A stretch of 16,049 nt of DNA from Deltaproteobacteria bacterium (GTDB taxonomy: Bacteria; Desulfobacterota; Dissulfuribacteria; Dissulfuribacterales; UBA3076): assembly GCA_013138705.1 (NCBI GenBank), contig WTCF01000201.1:1-16049 (forward strand). The letters run 5' to 3'. The first letter of the stretch is position 1. The number at the start of each line of letters is the position of its first letter. Positions 7,951-14,559 of the stretch are shown one piece after another. A model generated the notes under the pieces. That model saw nothing but the letters and a program-made list of their open reading frames with translations. It had not been told where the DNA came from and did not search any database. Made by a program: the position numbers and the translations under genes.

Positions 7951-8747
7951 CTGCGGCGGCCCTGGGCCCTTTAATCTTCATAGTGCTCTGGTGGGGCGGG
8001 AGGAGGCCTTTTGACCTGTTGCTCCTAGGAGCAACAGCTTTTTGTTTGTACGAGTACTTTACAATTTGTTTTCCAGGGCGTGGGGTAATACAGGGCTTTG
8101 GGGTTATGCTCGGACTGTTTCCCTTGTTTTCTGTCTTGTTGTGGGGCAATCCCGAATTTATAGTTCCTGCTGTTTACATGGCCTTGCTTGGAAGTGCCAT
8201 ACTGTTTCTTGTTTCATACAGCAGGTGGTCCAATGTTACATGGAACTGGGCGGCATTTTTCATGGGAATAGCTTATGTAGGTGTATGCGCGGCCCATCTG
8301 GGGCTCTTGCGTTACCTGCCCATGGGGAAGGAGTGGGTCCTGTTTCTTCTGGTAACGGTCTTTTGTGGTGATGCCGGGGCCTATTATGTAGGCAAAGGTA
8401 TTGGAAGACACAAGTTATGCCCCAATGTGAGCAAGGGAAAGACAGTTGAGGGAGCTGCAGGAGGGCTGGTTTTAAATGCAATAGCGGCCTTTTTTCTGTG
8501 GTTTGTGCTCTTAGAGGAAATTGACCCAAGGGTCTTGGTGCCCCTGGCGCTGGTCATCGGAGCAGTCGGTCAGGTGGGGGATCTGGTTGAATCAATGGTC
8601 AAACGTTCTGCTGGTGTCAAAGATTCAGGTAGCATACTCCCCGGGCATGGAGGTATCTTAGACAGGGTAGATGCGGTGCTGTTGGCATCTCCTTTCCTGT
8701 ATTGGATCCTGTCCTTGTGCAGGATAGAAGGGGTTTTGATCAGATGA
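7929..8747 (+). CDS. cdsA: phosphatidate cytidylyltransferase (CDP-diacylglycerol synthase)
   Basis: CdsA is an integral inner-membrane enzyme that makes CDP-diacylglycerol from phosphatidic acid and CTP, the branch point of phospholipid synthesis. The 272-residue protein has several hydrophobic helices (for example about 8-22, 26-46, 53-72, 77-97 and 136-147). It carries the complete family signature at 222-248, S-x-V-K-R-x4-K-D-x-G-x2-L-P-G-H-G-G-x-x-D-R-x-D. GDAGAYYVGKGIGRHKL lies at 148-164. ATG 7929 is inside the uppS 3' end (22-base overlap), and the TGA overlaps the dxr ATG as ATGA. A perfect palindrome followed by a T-run sits at codons 30-37 and is listed separately. Identification is certain. 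Confidence 0.97.
   Translation: MHRQRLLTAAALGPLIFIVLWWGGRRPFDLLLLGATAFCLYEYFTICFPGRGVIQGFGVMLGLFPLFSVLLWGNPEFIVPAVYMALLGSAILFLVSYSRWSNVTWNWAAFFMGIAYVGVCAAHLGLLRYLPMGKEWVLFLLVTVFCGDAGAYYVGKGIGRHKLCPNVSKGKTVEGAAGGLVLNAIAAFFLWFVLLEEIDPRVLVPLALVIGAVGQVGDLVESMVKRSAGVKDSGSILPGHGGILDRVDAVLLASPFLYWILSLCRIEGVLIR
8016..8043 (+). terminator. terminator-like palindrome inside cdsA
   Basis: CTGTTGCTCCT (8016-8026) and AGGAGCAACAG (8027-8037) form a perfect 22-bp palindrome. As RNA it gives a 9-bp stem with a CUAG loop, followed directly by C and five U (8039-8043), then GUUUG. This is the layout of a rho-independent terminator on the plus strand, about 90 bases into cdsA. The minus-strand side has no comparable T-run. 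It may attenuate cdsA-dxr-rseP-tsaB when translation of cdsA is slow. It also encodes a Leu-rich membrane segment, so chance from Leu codons cannot be excluded. Confidence 0.5.
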
Positions 8748-9913
8748 AAGAAACCAGGCGCATATCTTTGTTGGGATCTACCGGATCCATCGGGACAAAA
8801 GTCCTTGATGTTGTAAGACGCTCTAAAGGGCAGTTTTCAGTGAATGGCCTTGCTGCCGGAGAAAACGTCGAACTTCTTGCAGAGCAGATAAGGCAATTCA
8901 GGCCTGAGGTCGTATCAGTAATGACTGCCGAACTTGCTGATCAAGTCAGATCTATGATTGAGTTTGCTGACACCGAGGTCCTTTACGGCAAAGAAGGATA
9001 TATAGAAGTTGCAACTGTTGATGATGCAGACATTGTTGTGTCAGCCATGGTAGGTGCGGCAGGGCTGATACCAACCCTTGCCGCTCTTGAAGCAGGGAAG
9101 GACGTTGCCCTTGCCAACAAGGAATCACTTGTGACTGCCGGCCCTTTGGTTACGTCTCTTGCAAGAGAAAAGGGGGCTGCTTTAATACCCATAGACAGCG
9201 AGCATTCTGCCATCTTCCAGTGTCTAAGGGGGCATCGCAAGGAAGACGTCAGGCGCATAGTGCTTACTGCGTCCGGTGGTCCATTCAAGGACCGGAATAA
9301 AGACGAGCTTGTCAAGGTGACACCGGAGGAGGCTGTAAGACATCCCAAATGGTCCATGGGGGCAAAAATATCGGTTGATTCAGCTACCTTGATGAACAAG
9401 GGGCTTGAGGTGATAGAGGCCCGGTGGCTTTTTGACATTTCTGTGGATCGGATAGACGTGGTGGTTCATCCTCAAAGCATTGTACACTCCATGGTGGAAT
9501 TTATAGATGGGTCTGTATTGGCGCAGATGGGGATTCCGGACATGAGGGTGCCCATAGCCTATGCTTTGGCCTGGCCCGGGCGTCTGGAGCTGGATCTTCC
9601 AAGTCTTAACCTGATTGAGGGAGGTTCTCTTACCTTTGAGATGCCACATTTGGAGACATTCCCATGCCTTGGATTGGCTTACGATGCGGCAAGGAAGGGA
9701 GGGACTGCTACCACGGCCCTCAATGCGGCGAACGAAGTGGCCGTAGAGGCATTTCTTCAGGGACGCATGGGTTTTACCGCAATACAGGAAGTAGTTCGAG
9801 AAGTGATCGAGGCCTTTCCTGTTGAGGATATTAGAGATCTTGATGACGTGCTAAAGGCAGATGCTCTGGCACGGCTGAGAGCCGAAGGGATTATACTGGA
9901 GAAATCGAAATGA
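8744..9913 (+). CDS. dxr: 1-deoxy-D-xylulose 5-phosphate reductoisomerase
   Basis: DXR (IspC) rearranges and reduces DXP to 2-C-methyl-D-erythritol 4-phosphate with NADPH, the committed step of the MEP isoprenoid pathway. From ATG 8744 it has 389 residues. The NADPH-binding GSTGSIG is at 11-17 and ANKESLV at 124-130. The metal ligands lie in PIDSEHSA (149-156; D151, E153) and near E222 in NKGLEVIEA. The flexible loop HPKWSMG is at 200-206 and the substrate region VHPQSIVHSMVEF at 241-253. An in-frame ATG at 8702 lies inside cdsA and adds non-homologous residues. The 8744 start overlaps the cdsA stop by ATGA and has an AAGGGG-like Shine-Dalgarno ending at 8733. The stop overlaps the rseP start, again as ATGA. 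Certain. Confidence 0.98.
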   Translation: MKETRRISLLGSTGSIGTKVLDVVRRSKGQFSVNGLAAGENVELLAEQIRQFRPEVVSVMTAELADQVRSMIEFADTEVLYGKEGYIEVATVDDADIVVSAMVGAAGLIPTLAALEAGKDVALANKESLVTAGPLVTSLAREKGAALIPIDSEHSAIFQCLRGHRKEDVRRIVLTASGGPFKDRNKDELVKVTPEEAVRHPKWSMGAKISVDSATLMNKGLEVIEARWLFDISVDRIDVVVHPQSIVHSMVEFIDGSVLAQMGIPDMRVPIAYALAWPGRLELDLPSLNLIEGGSLTFEMPHLETFPCLGLAYDAARKGGTATTALNAANEVAVEAFLQGRMGFTAIQEVVREVIEAFPVEDIRDLDDVLKADALARLRAEGIILEKSK

Positions 9914-10986
9914 CCACTGCCTGGTCCTTTTTACTGGTACTTACCGGCATAATATTGGTCCATGAGTTTGGACACTTCATCGTAGCCAGGGGATTCGGCA
10001 TCAGGGTCTTGAAGTTTTCCGTGGGTATAGGGCCCAGGGTCTGTGGTGTGGTGCGCGGAGCAACGGATTATTGCATTTCAGCGTTTCCTCTTGGTGGGTT
10101 TGTAAAGATGCTGGGTGAGCAACCGGACGAGGAAGTACCTCCGGAAGAAAGGCAATGGTCTTTTTCACACAAACCGGCGTGGCAGAGGGCCTTCGTGGTA
10201 GTTGCAGGACCTGTTTTTAATTTTGTTTTCGCCTGGTTTATCTTTTTCGTGATTTTTTTGGCATATGGGAAACCAATTATTTTAACAGGTATTGGCGAAG
10301 TCCAAACCGGTTCTCCTGCCGAGAAGTCGGGAGTGATGGCGGGAGATCGCATAGTTGCTATAGACGGGCGTGAAGTACATAGATGGGAAGAGGTGTCTGA
10401 GGCGATCAGGGCCAATGACGGGAGTACTATTGTCCTGACATTACAACGGGACCGGACTATTGTATCGGTTGATATCATTCCAAAGATTTATGAGCTTAAA
10501 AACATATTCGGTGAAGAAGTTAAGGTGCCTATGATCGGGGTTTCAGCATCAGGTGACTTTGAGATTGAGAAATTAGGTCCATTAACTGCCATTGGGCAGG
10601 CATTTTCCCGTACCTGGGAGCTCATAGTTCTCACGGGACAGGTTATTGTGAAACTAATTCAGCGTGTAATTCCTCTTTCCACCTTAGGCGGACCCATAAT
10701 GATTGCCCAGATGGCCGGACAACAGGCCGAACTGGGCATACTCAATCTTTTCTACTTTATGGCCCTTCTCAGCATAAACATAGGGTTTCTGAATTTACTC
10801 CCCATACCTGTCCTGGACGGCGGTCATCTGGCCTTCCTGGCAGTAGAGGGCATCACGAGGCGTCCCCTTACCATGCGTCAGAAAGCAATCGCCCAGCAGA
10901 TTGGGATTTTTATTCTTCTGGCCCTGATGGTGGTGATTTTTTACAATGACATCGCTCGACTTTTGGGATTCATTCCTTCAGGGTAA
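9910..10986 (+). CDS. rseP: RIP metalloprotease RseP (site-2 protease family)
   Basis: RseP is an inner-membrane zinc protease that cleaves transmembrane segments, for example of anti-sigma factors and remnant signal peptides. The zinc motif HEFGH is at residues 18-22 in the first helix. The second catalytic segment NLLPIPVLDGGH is at 295-306 (LDG 302-304). A single PDZ domain lies between, at about 127-190, marked by GSPAEKSGVMAGDRIVAIDG (134-153). At 358 residues it is shorter than E. coli RseP (about 450 residues, two PDZ domains) and matches the single-PDZ class common outside gammaproteobacteria. Membrane helices also appear near 95-118 and 331-346. The ATG overlaps the dxr TGA by four bases. 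The dxr-rseP order is typical of this operon. Substrates here are unknown. Confidence 0.97.
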   Translation: MTTAWSFLLVLTGIILVHEFGHFIVARGFGIRVLKFSVGIGPRVCGVVRGATDYCISAFPLGGFVKMLGEQPDEEVPPEERQWSFSHKPAWQRAFVVVAGPVFNFVFAWFIFFVIFLAYGKPIILTGIGEVQTGSPAEKSGVMAGDRIVAIDGREVHRWEEVSEAIRANDGSTIVLTLQRDRTIVSVDIIPKIYELKNIFGEEVKVPMIGVSASGDFEIEKLGPLTAIGQAFSRTWELIVLTGQVIVKLIQRVIPLSTLGGPIMIAQMAGQQAELGILNLFYFMALLSINIGFLNLLPIPVLDGGHLAFLAVEGITRRPLTMRQKAIAQQIGIFILLALMVVIFYNDIARLLGFIPSG

Positions 10987-11014
10987 AGGATTAAAGGATT
11001 AGAGGATTAGGGAT
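10984..11014 (+). repeat. tandem octamer TAAAGGAT repeats at the rseP/tsaB junction
   Basis: Starting in the rseP TAA stop, the octamer occurs as TAAAGGAT (10984-10991), TAAAGGAT (10992-10999), TAGAGGAT (11000-11007) and TAGGGAT (11008-11014). The series fills nearly the whole 35-base spacer. Each unit contains a GGA core resembling a Shine-Dalgarno, and the last one lies about eight bases before the proposed tsaB TTG. The repeat may affect tsaB initiation or may simply be slippage. Confidence 0.8.
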
Positions 11015-11021
11015 TTGGTGA

Positions 11022-11798
11022 TTGGGTAGATCCGTGCTTACCTTGTCTATCGAGACATCTGACTACGTGGGAGGGGTGGCGTTGATACGCGACGGCCGGC
11101 CCGTGGCCGAAGTGGGTCTTGCCAGCAAGGAGACCCAATCCCGAAGATTGATGGTCATTATTAAATGGTTGATGCAGAGGCTGGGATCTGACTGGTCTGA
11201 CCTTGGTCTTCTTGCTGTAGGTCTGGGCCCGGGTAGTTTTACCGGACTTCGAATAGGTCTTTCCACTGCAAAGGGTCTGGCTTTTGCCTTAGGACTACCA
11301 CTGATTGGTGTTCCGACCCTTGATGCCCTGGCGAGTCATGTTATCGCATGCAAGGGGGATCTTGTGTGCCCGGTACTGGACGCCAGGAAGTCTCAGGTTT
11401 ACACAGCCCTCTACCGGATTAGAAGCTCCGGCGAGTTAGAGAAGATTGGTCCATATCAGGCCATTTTTCCGGAAGAGTTGGCGGCCTTCGTGCCTTATGG
11501 ACAAAGGGTGTTATTGCTTGGAGGCGGCCTTTTGTTATATCAGGATATATTTGTACATGGATTGGGTGATCGGGCAGTTATAGTTCCCGGCCACATAGCC
11601 CATGTGAGGGCTGCATCAGTGGGTATAATGGCAGAACTCAGGTGGCAAAAAGACAGAAAGCCTGATGATTTTAAGACATTAAAACCAATTTATGTCCGTC
11701 CATCTGAGGCAGAGACAAAAAAGCTGGCATTGCGCTTACAACCTTTGAATCTTGAACCCCTGGCCCAGACCGGGACTACTGGCTTGGTGGTAGCTTAG
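11022..11798 (+). CDS. tsaB: tRNA threonylcarbamoyladenosine biosynthesis protein TsaB
   Basis: TsaB is an inactive-kinase-like partner of TsaD and TsaE in making t6A37 on ANN-decoding tRNAs. It shows the ASKHA-type N-terminus LSIETSDYVGGVAL (8-21) and the diagnostic GPGSFTGLRIGLSTAKGLA (69-87). It also has CPVLDARKSQVYTALY (about 116-131), typical of TsaB. I use TTG 11022, giving 258 residues, because an AGGGA lies about eight bases upstream. A GTG at 11034 would leave the conserved start intact but has no Shine-Dalgarno. The C-terminal 25-30 residues after the core are less typical. It is separated from rseP by only 35 bases of octamer repeats and is probably the last conserved gene of the operon. 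Identification is strong; the start is uncertain. Confidence 0.93.
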   Translation: MGRSVLTLSIETSDYVGGVALIRDGRPVAEVGLASKETQSRRLMVIIKWLMQRLGSDWSDLGLLAVGLGPGSFTGLRIGLSTAKGLAFALGLPLIGVPTLDALASHVIACKGDLVCPVLDARKSQVYTALYRIRSSGELEKIGPYQAIFPEELAAFVPYGQRVLLLGGGLLLYQDIFVHGLGDRAVIVPGHIAHVRAASVGIMAELRWQKDRKPDDFKTLKPIYVRPSEAETKKLALRLQPLNLEPLAQTGTTGLVVA

Positions 11799-11824
11799 AC
11801 TAAGCTGAAGCGCCAGGGCGGGCC

Positions 11825-11838
11825 TGAACCTTGAACCG
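11825..11838 (+). repeat. TGAACC(N) heptamer pair, one of several in the area
   Basis: TGAACCT (11825-11831) and TGAACCG (11832-11838) lie in tandem between tsaB and the zinc-ribbon gene. The same heptamer pattern recurs at 11745-11759 (the tsaB 3' end, TTGAATC-TTGAACC), 12334-12347 (TTGAAA-TTGAACC) and 12496-12509 (TGAACCC-TGAACCT). Four occurrences in about 760 bases, mostly non-coding, suggest a short repeat family rather than chance. I cannot name a function. Confidence 0.55.
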
Positions 11839-11865
11839 ATCACTTTAGGTACTAAGGAGATCTCC

Positions 11866-12129
11866 ATGTTAGGTAAAACATGTCCCCATTGCAAAGAAAG
11901 AGTTAAAAAAGATGCACTTGTATGCCGGTATTGTGGCAGAGAGCTTGAACCGAATAACGAGCGTGAACTTAATTTATATTATCCCAATTGGATTTTTGCA
12001 GGCTTTGCAGGACTGGCTGCCGGTGCCGTACTGGCCCTGGTATTTGGTTACTGGAAGGAGCGGCGCAGATGGCGGGAGGACATAACAGATTATTCACTGG
12101 GTGAGGAATTTGATAATGAAGAGTTCTGA
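11866..12129 (+). CDS. small zinc-ribbon protein with one transmembrane helix
   Basis: This 87-residue protein has an N-terminal zinc ribbon with CPHC at 6-9 and CRYCG at 20-24, so C6, C9, C20 and C23 likely bind one zinc. A linker follows, then one hydrophobic helix at about 42-61 (NWIFAGFAGLAAGAVLALVF), then a basic KERRRWR stretch and an acidic end (EEFDNEEF). This suggests an inner-membrane anchor with the ribbon and tail on opposite sides or both near the membrane. ATG 11866 has a perfect AAGGAG Shine-Dalgarno (11854-11859) with a 6-base spacer. It lies 67 bases after tsaB in the same direction and may be the distal gene of the operon. Zinc-ribbon plus membrane-anchor proteins are common and mostly uncharacterised, so no function is assigned. 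Confidence 0.85.
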   Translation: MLGKTCPHCKERVKKDALVCRYCGRELEPNNERELNLYYPNWIFAGFAGLAAGAVLALVFGYWKERRRWREDITDYSLGEEFDNEEF

Positions 12130-12148
12130 ATCCTGTATGCAGCGGGAT

Positions 12149-12262
12149 CTAAGGCTTAATCTTTCTGTAGCCACGCCGTTTTCCGGCTAGTTCACATTTG
12201 CGCCTGCAATTTTTACATATAGCAGGCTGAGTCGGCCTATTGGGGGCCTTCAAACATCTCAT
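12149..12262 (-). CDS. hypothetical Cys-rich micro-protein, 37 aa
   Basis: The minus strand holds a 37-codon frame from ATG 12260-12262 to TAG 12149-12151. It is preceded by a perfect AAGGAG Shine-Dalgarno (12269-12274) with a 6-base spacer, as good as that of any gene in the window. The peptide has cysteines at 3, 16, 19 and 23, in CKNCRRKC at 16-23, and a strongly basic second half (GKRRGYRKIKP, 27-37). This suggests a single metal-binding knuckle with a nucleic-acid-binding tail. An AT-rich upstream region and a CTTATT/AATAAG inverted repeat at 12288-12303 could form its promoter or operator. It is convergent with the zinc-ribbon gene, 19 bases from that gene's end. I do not recognise the family. 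The case rests on the Shine-Dalgarno and the Cys spacing. Confidence 0.5.
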   Translation of the reverse strand: MRCLKAPNRPTQPAICKNCRRKCELAGKRRGYRKIKP

Positions 12263-12287
12263 TTTAATCTCCTTAATTACAAATTGT

Positions 12288-12303
12288 CTTATTAAACAAT
12301 AAG
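12288..12303. promoter_or_regulatory. inverted repeat upstream of the Cys-rich micro-gene
   Basis: CTTATT (12288-12293) and AATAAG (12298-12303) form a perfect 6-bp inverted repeat with spacer AAAC, in AT-rich sequence. It starts 13 bases upstream of the Shine-Dalgarno of the minus-strand gene at 12149-12262. It could be an operator or a leader hairpin for that gene. An AT-rich background makes chance matches easier. Confidence 0.3.
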
Positions 12304-12370
12304 CACTATTTTTTACAAAGCAATATTTGTGCCTTGAAATTGAACCCCCGGTGCATGAGAGTTTGAAGCG

Positions 12371-12395
12371 CTAAAGTGAGCTAAAGCGCCTAAAG
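12371..12395 (+). repeat. three CTAAAG copies at 9-10 base spacing
   Basis: CTAAAG occurs at 12371-12376, 12381-12386 and 12390-12395, within GC-TAAAG(T/C)G(A/C)-like units. The middle copy, CTAAAGCG, is inverted at 12423-12430 (CGCTTTAG), so an 8-bp stem with a 34-base loop is possible. The near-helical spacing could suit cooperative protein binding, but it may equally be degenerate repeat debris like the TGAACC units nearby. Confidence 0.45.
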
Positions 12396-12566
12396 TTAAA
12401 AACAAAGTGTATATTACCTTTACGCTTTAGATACTTATTTTACAACAAATATGCCTTCTCCATCCAAAACGCACGAATAAAGGTCGGATTTTCGGTGAAC
12501 CCTGAACCTTTAAACGGTTAAAAAAATTGTTGGTTAGGTGAAGGATGGAGCTGAGAAAATCTATAG

Positions 12567-12582
12567 TGTCAAAATTTTGACA
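12567..12582. promoter_or_regulatory. perfect 16-bp palindrome downstream of dxs
   Basis: TGTCAAAA (12567-12574) and TTTTGACA (12575-12582) form an uninterrupted palindrome 34 bases beyond the dxs stop. Both ends contain a TTGACA hexamer, one on each strand, but I find no well-spaced -10 box on the plus side. On the minus strand a TATAGA-like box directly follows the palindrome, which would place it in a spacer. It resembles a homodimeric repressor site. It lacks a T-run and is too AT-rich to be a normal terminator. Confidence 0.4.
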
Positions 12583-12616
12583 TAAATGGTGTTAAAAAAC
12601 CAAATTGAGGTGTGAT

Positions 12617-14542
12617 TCAGACAGGCAATGTATGTACTGTTGCTGGGCTGATAGATTTTTTCCCCTTAGATTTTATCATTGATCGCACAGCCTCGACTAC
12701 TGATGGGACATCAAGCCCCACATGCTTTATCAGAATTTCCTGGCTTCCATGCTTCACAAACCTGTCAGGAAGTCCAAGACGACAAACCTTGACAGAGTCT
12801 ATGCCATTGTCAGAAAGACATTCCAGAACTGCTGATCCGAATCCGCCCGGCAAGGAGTTTTCTTCAATTGTAAGTATATGCCCTGTCCTGCGGGCCACTT
12901 CTGTTATCAGTTCCTGGTCCAGGGGTTTGGCAAAGCGGGCATTTACCACTGAAGCCTTTATTCCATACTGAGCCAGCTCTTTTGCAGCAATCCTTGCAGT
13001 CTGAACGTGGTGCCCTATGGCAATTATCCCCACATCAGGTCCTTCCATCTCAATCTCTCCTTTGCCGATAGGGATTTCTCTGAATTGCCAATCAAGGCTT
13101 ACACCTACACCCGATCCCCTTGGATACCGAATAGCCACGGGTCCATGTTGTTTCAATGCGGTGTAGAGCATGTGCTGGAGTTCATTTTCGTCCTTGGGGG
13201 CCATTACAACGAGGTTTGGAATGGCCCTCAGAAAGGAGAGATCAAAGGCGCCGTGATGGGTAGGTCCGTCTTCGCCTACCAAGCCTCCCCTGTCAATTGC
13301 GAAAACCACAGGCTGATTGGTCAGACAGACATCATGGATGATCTGATCATAGGCCCTTTGGAGGAAGGTAGAGTAGATTGCCACCACTGGTCGAAGCCCT
13401 TCCAGTGCCAGGCCTGCTGCAAAGGTCACGGCATGCTGTTCTGCAATTCCCACATCAAAGAATCTATTCGGAATTTCTTTCTCAAAGGCGCTGAGTCCGG
13501 TGCCGGCAGGCATAGCTGCTGTGATTGCCACGATCCTTGGGTCTTCCTTGGCAAGGCGCACAAGTGTCTGGCTGAAGATATTTGTATAGGAAGGCGGTTT
13601 GGGTTTTGATGAAAGCTTTGGCTTTCCGGTTGAGATCTCAAAGGGGCCAACGCCATGGAAGAGGTCAGGACGACGTTCTGCCGGGGGATAACCCTTACCT
13701 TTTTTAGTAAGCACATGGACCAGCACTGGTCCGGGTATAGTGCGCACGTTCCTAAGTGTTTCAATCAGGGATTCCAGGTGGTGGCCCGGCAACGGACCCA
13801 AGTACTCAAATTGCAAGGACTCAAAGAGCATTCCGGGAGTTAATAGTGCCTTCAGAGAATCCTCACTACGCTTCAGCACTGCCCATATGTTTTCACCAAC
13901 GCCCGAGCGCTTGAGAAAGGATTCAAGTTCCTTCTTAAGTCGGGCTGCCGGGCGGCTTGTCAGCTTTCTGCTCAGAAAAGATGATAATGCCCCGACGTTT
14001 GGGGAGATGGACATTTCATTGTCGTTTAATATAACGATAAGGTTTTTTCTAAGGTGGCCGGCATTGTTCAGTGCTTCAAAGGCAAGGCCGGCACTCATGG
14101 AGCCGTCTCCAATTACTGCCACTACCTTGGCGTCCTTACCCTTCAGGTCCAGGGCGGTAGCCATTCCAAGAGAAGCTGAAATAGACGTGCTGCTGTGGCC
14201 GGTATCAAGGGCGTCGTAAGGGCTTTCACTGCGCTTGGGAAAGCCGCTTATTCCATTATCCTGACGTAATGTATGGAAATTATCCACTCTTCCGGTAAGC
14301 AGTTTGTGCGCATAGGCCTGATGCCCTACATCCCAGATTATTCGGTCTTTCGGGGCATCGAAGACATAGTGCAGGGCTATAGTCAATTCTACTACACCAA
14401 GGCTGGGGGCCAGATGTCCCCCGGTTTCAGCTACGGTTTCTACGATCTTGCGGCGGATTTCAGAAGCAAGCTGGATAAGTTCCTTGGGCTTAAGGCTTTT
14501 TATGTCCTGGGGACCTGTTACAGATTTAAGTAGACCTGACAT
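12617..14542 (-). CDS. dxs: 1-deoxy-D-xylulose-5-phosphate synthase
   Basis: DXS is a thiamine-diphosphate enzyme that condenses pyruvate and glyceraldehyde 3-phosphate, the entry and main flux-control step of the MEP pathway. Its 641 residues match the family. TPP contacts are visible as [14 protein letters not shown] (41-54), [10 protein letters not shown] (71-80), the GDG...N motif [18 protein letters not shown] (145-162) and NDNEMSIS (173-180). The transketolase Pyr domain has the catalytic Glu in [13 protein letters not shown] (365-377, E368) and [18 protein letters not shown] (414-431). ATG 14542 has AAGGAG about 10 bases upstream and lies 17 bases after ispA, so it is the last gene of an xseB-ispA-dxs unit. 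The C-terminus carries a short basic extension after the core. Certain. Confidence 0.98.
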   Translation of the reverse strand: MSGLLKSVTGPQDIKSLKPKELIQLASEIRRKIVETVAETGGHLAPSLGVVELTIALHYVFDAPKDRIIWDVGHQAYAHKLLTGRVDNFHTLRQDNGISGFPKRSESPYDALDTGHSSTSISASLGMATALDLKGKDAKVVAVIGDGSMSAGLAFEALNNAGHLRKNLIVILNDNEMSISPNVGALSSFLSRKLTSRPAARLKKELESFLKRSGVGENIWAVLKRSEDSLKALLTPGMLFESLQFEYLGPLPGHHLESLIETLRNVRTIPGPVLVHVLTKKGKGYPPAERRPDLFHGVGPFEISTGKPKLSSKPKPPSYTNIFSQTLVRLAKEDPRIVAITAAMPAGTGLSAFEKEIPNRFFDVGIAEQHAVTFAAGLALEGLRPVVAIYSTFLQRAYDQIIHDVCLTNQPVVFAIDRGGLVGEDGPTHHGAFDLSFLRAIPNLVVMAPKDENELQHMLYTALKQHGPVAIRYPRGSGVGVSLDWQFREIPIGKGEIEMEGPDVGIIAIGHHVQTARIAAKELAQYGIKASVVNARFAKPLDQELITEVARRTGHILTIEENSLPGGFGSAVLECLSDNGIDSVKVCRLGLPDRFVKHGSQEILIKHVGLDVPSVVEAVRSMIKSKGKKSISPATVHTLPV

Positions 14543-14559
14543 CGAATCTATGCTCCTTA

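Larger units (their letters stand above)
12263..12616. other. repeat-rich intergenic region between convergent units
   Basis: These 354 bases hold no convincing gene on either strand beyond the leader of the micro-gene at its left end. The region is AT-rich and contains CTAAAG at 12371, 12381 and 12390. CTAAAGCG (12381-12388) is also inverted as CGCTTTAG (12423-12430). TGAACC heptamers lie at 12341-12346 and 12496-12509, and a perfect 16-bp palindrome at 12567-12582. A 12-codon frame at 12545-12580 (plus strand) lacks support. I see no clear GC-rich hairpin plus T-run to end either the plus-strand operon or dxs. Confidence 0.6.

Noticed and set aside
8702..8743. dxr start at 8702 inside cdsA
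   Set aside because: The extra 14 residues lie in coding sequence of cdsA. ATG 8744 gives a normal DXR start and an ATGA overlap.
12160..12250. GC-rich short stems (GCCG-TTTT-CCGGC, GGCC...GGCC) as an operon terminator
   Set aside because: The stems are only about 4 bp, no T-run follows, and they lie within the Cys-rich micro-gene.
12545..12580. Plus-strand mini-frame (11 residues) before the palindrome
   Set aside because: It is very short, no gene follows it on that strand, and there is no recognisable pattern.
13007..13609. 200-codon plus-strand frame opposite dxs
   Set aside because: It lies entirely antisense to a strongly conserved dxs region, has no Shine-Dalgarno and reads like shadow sequence.
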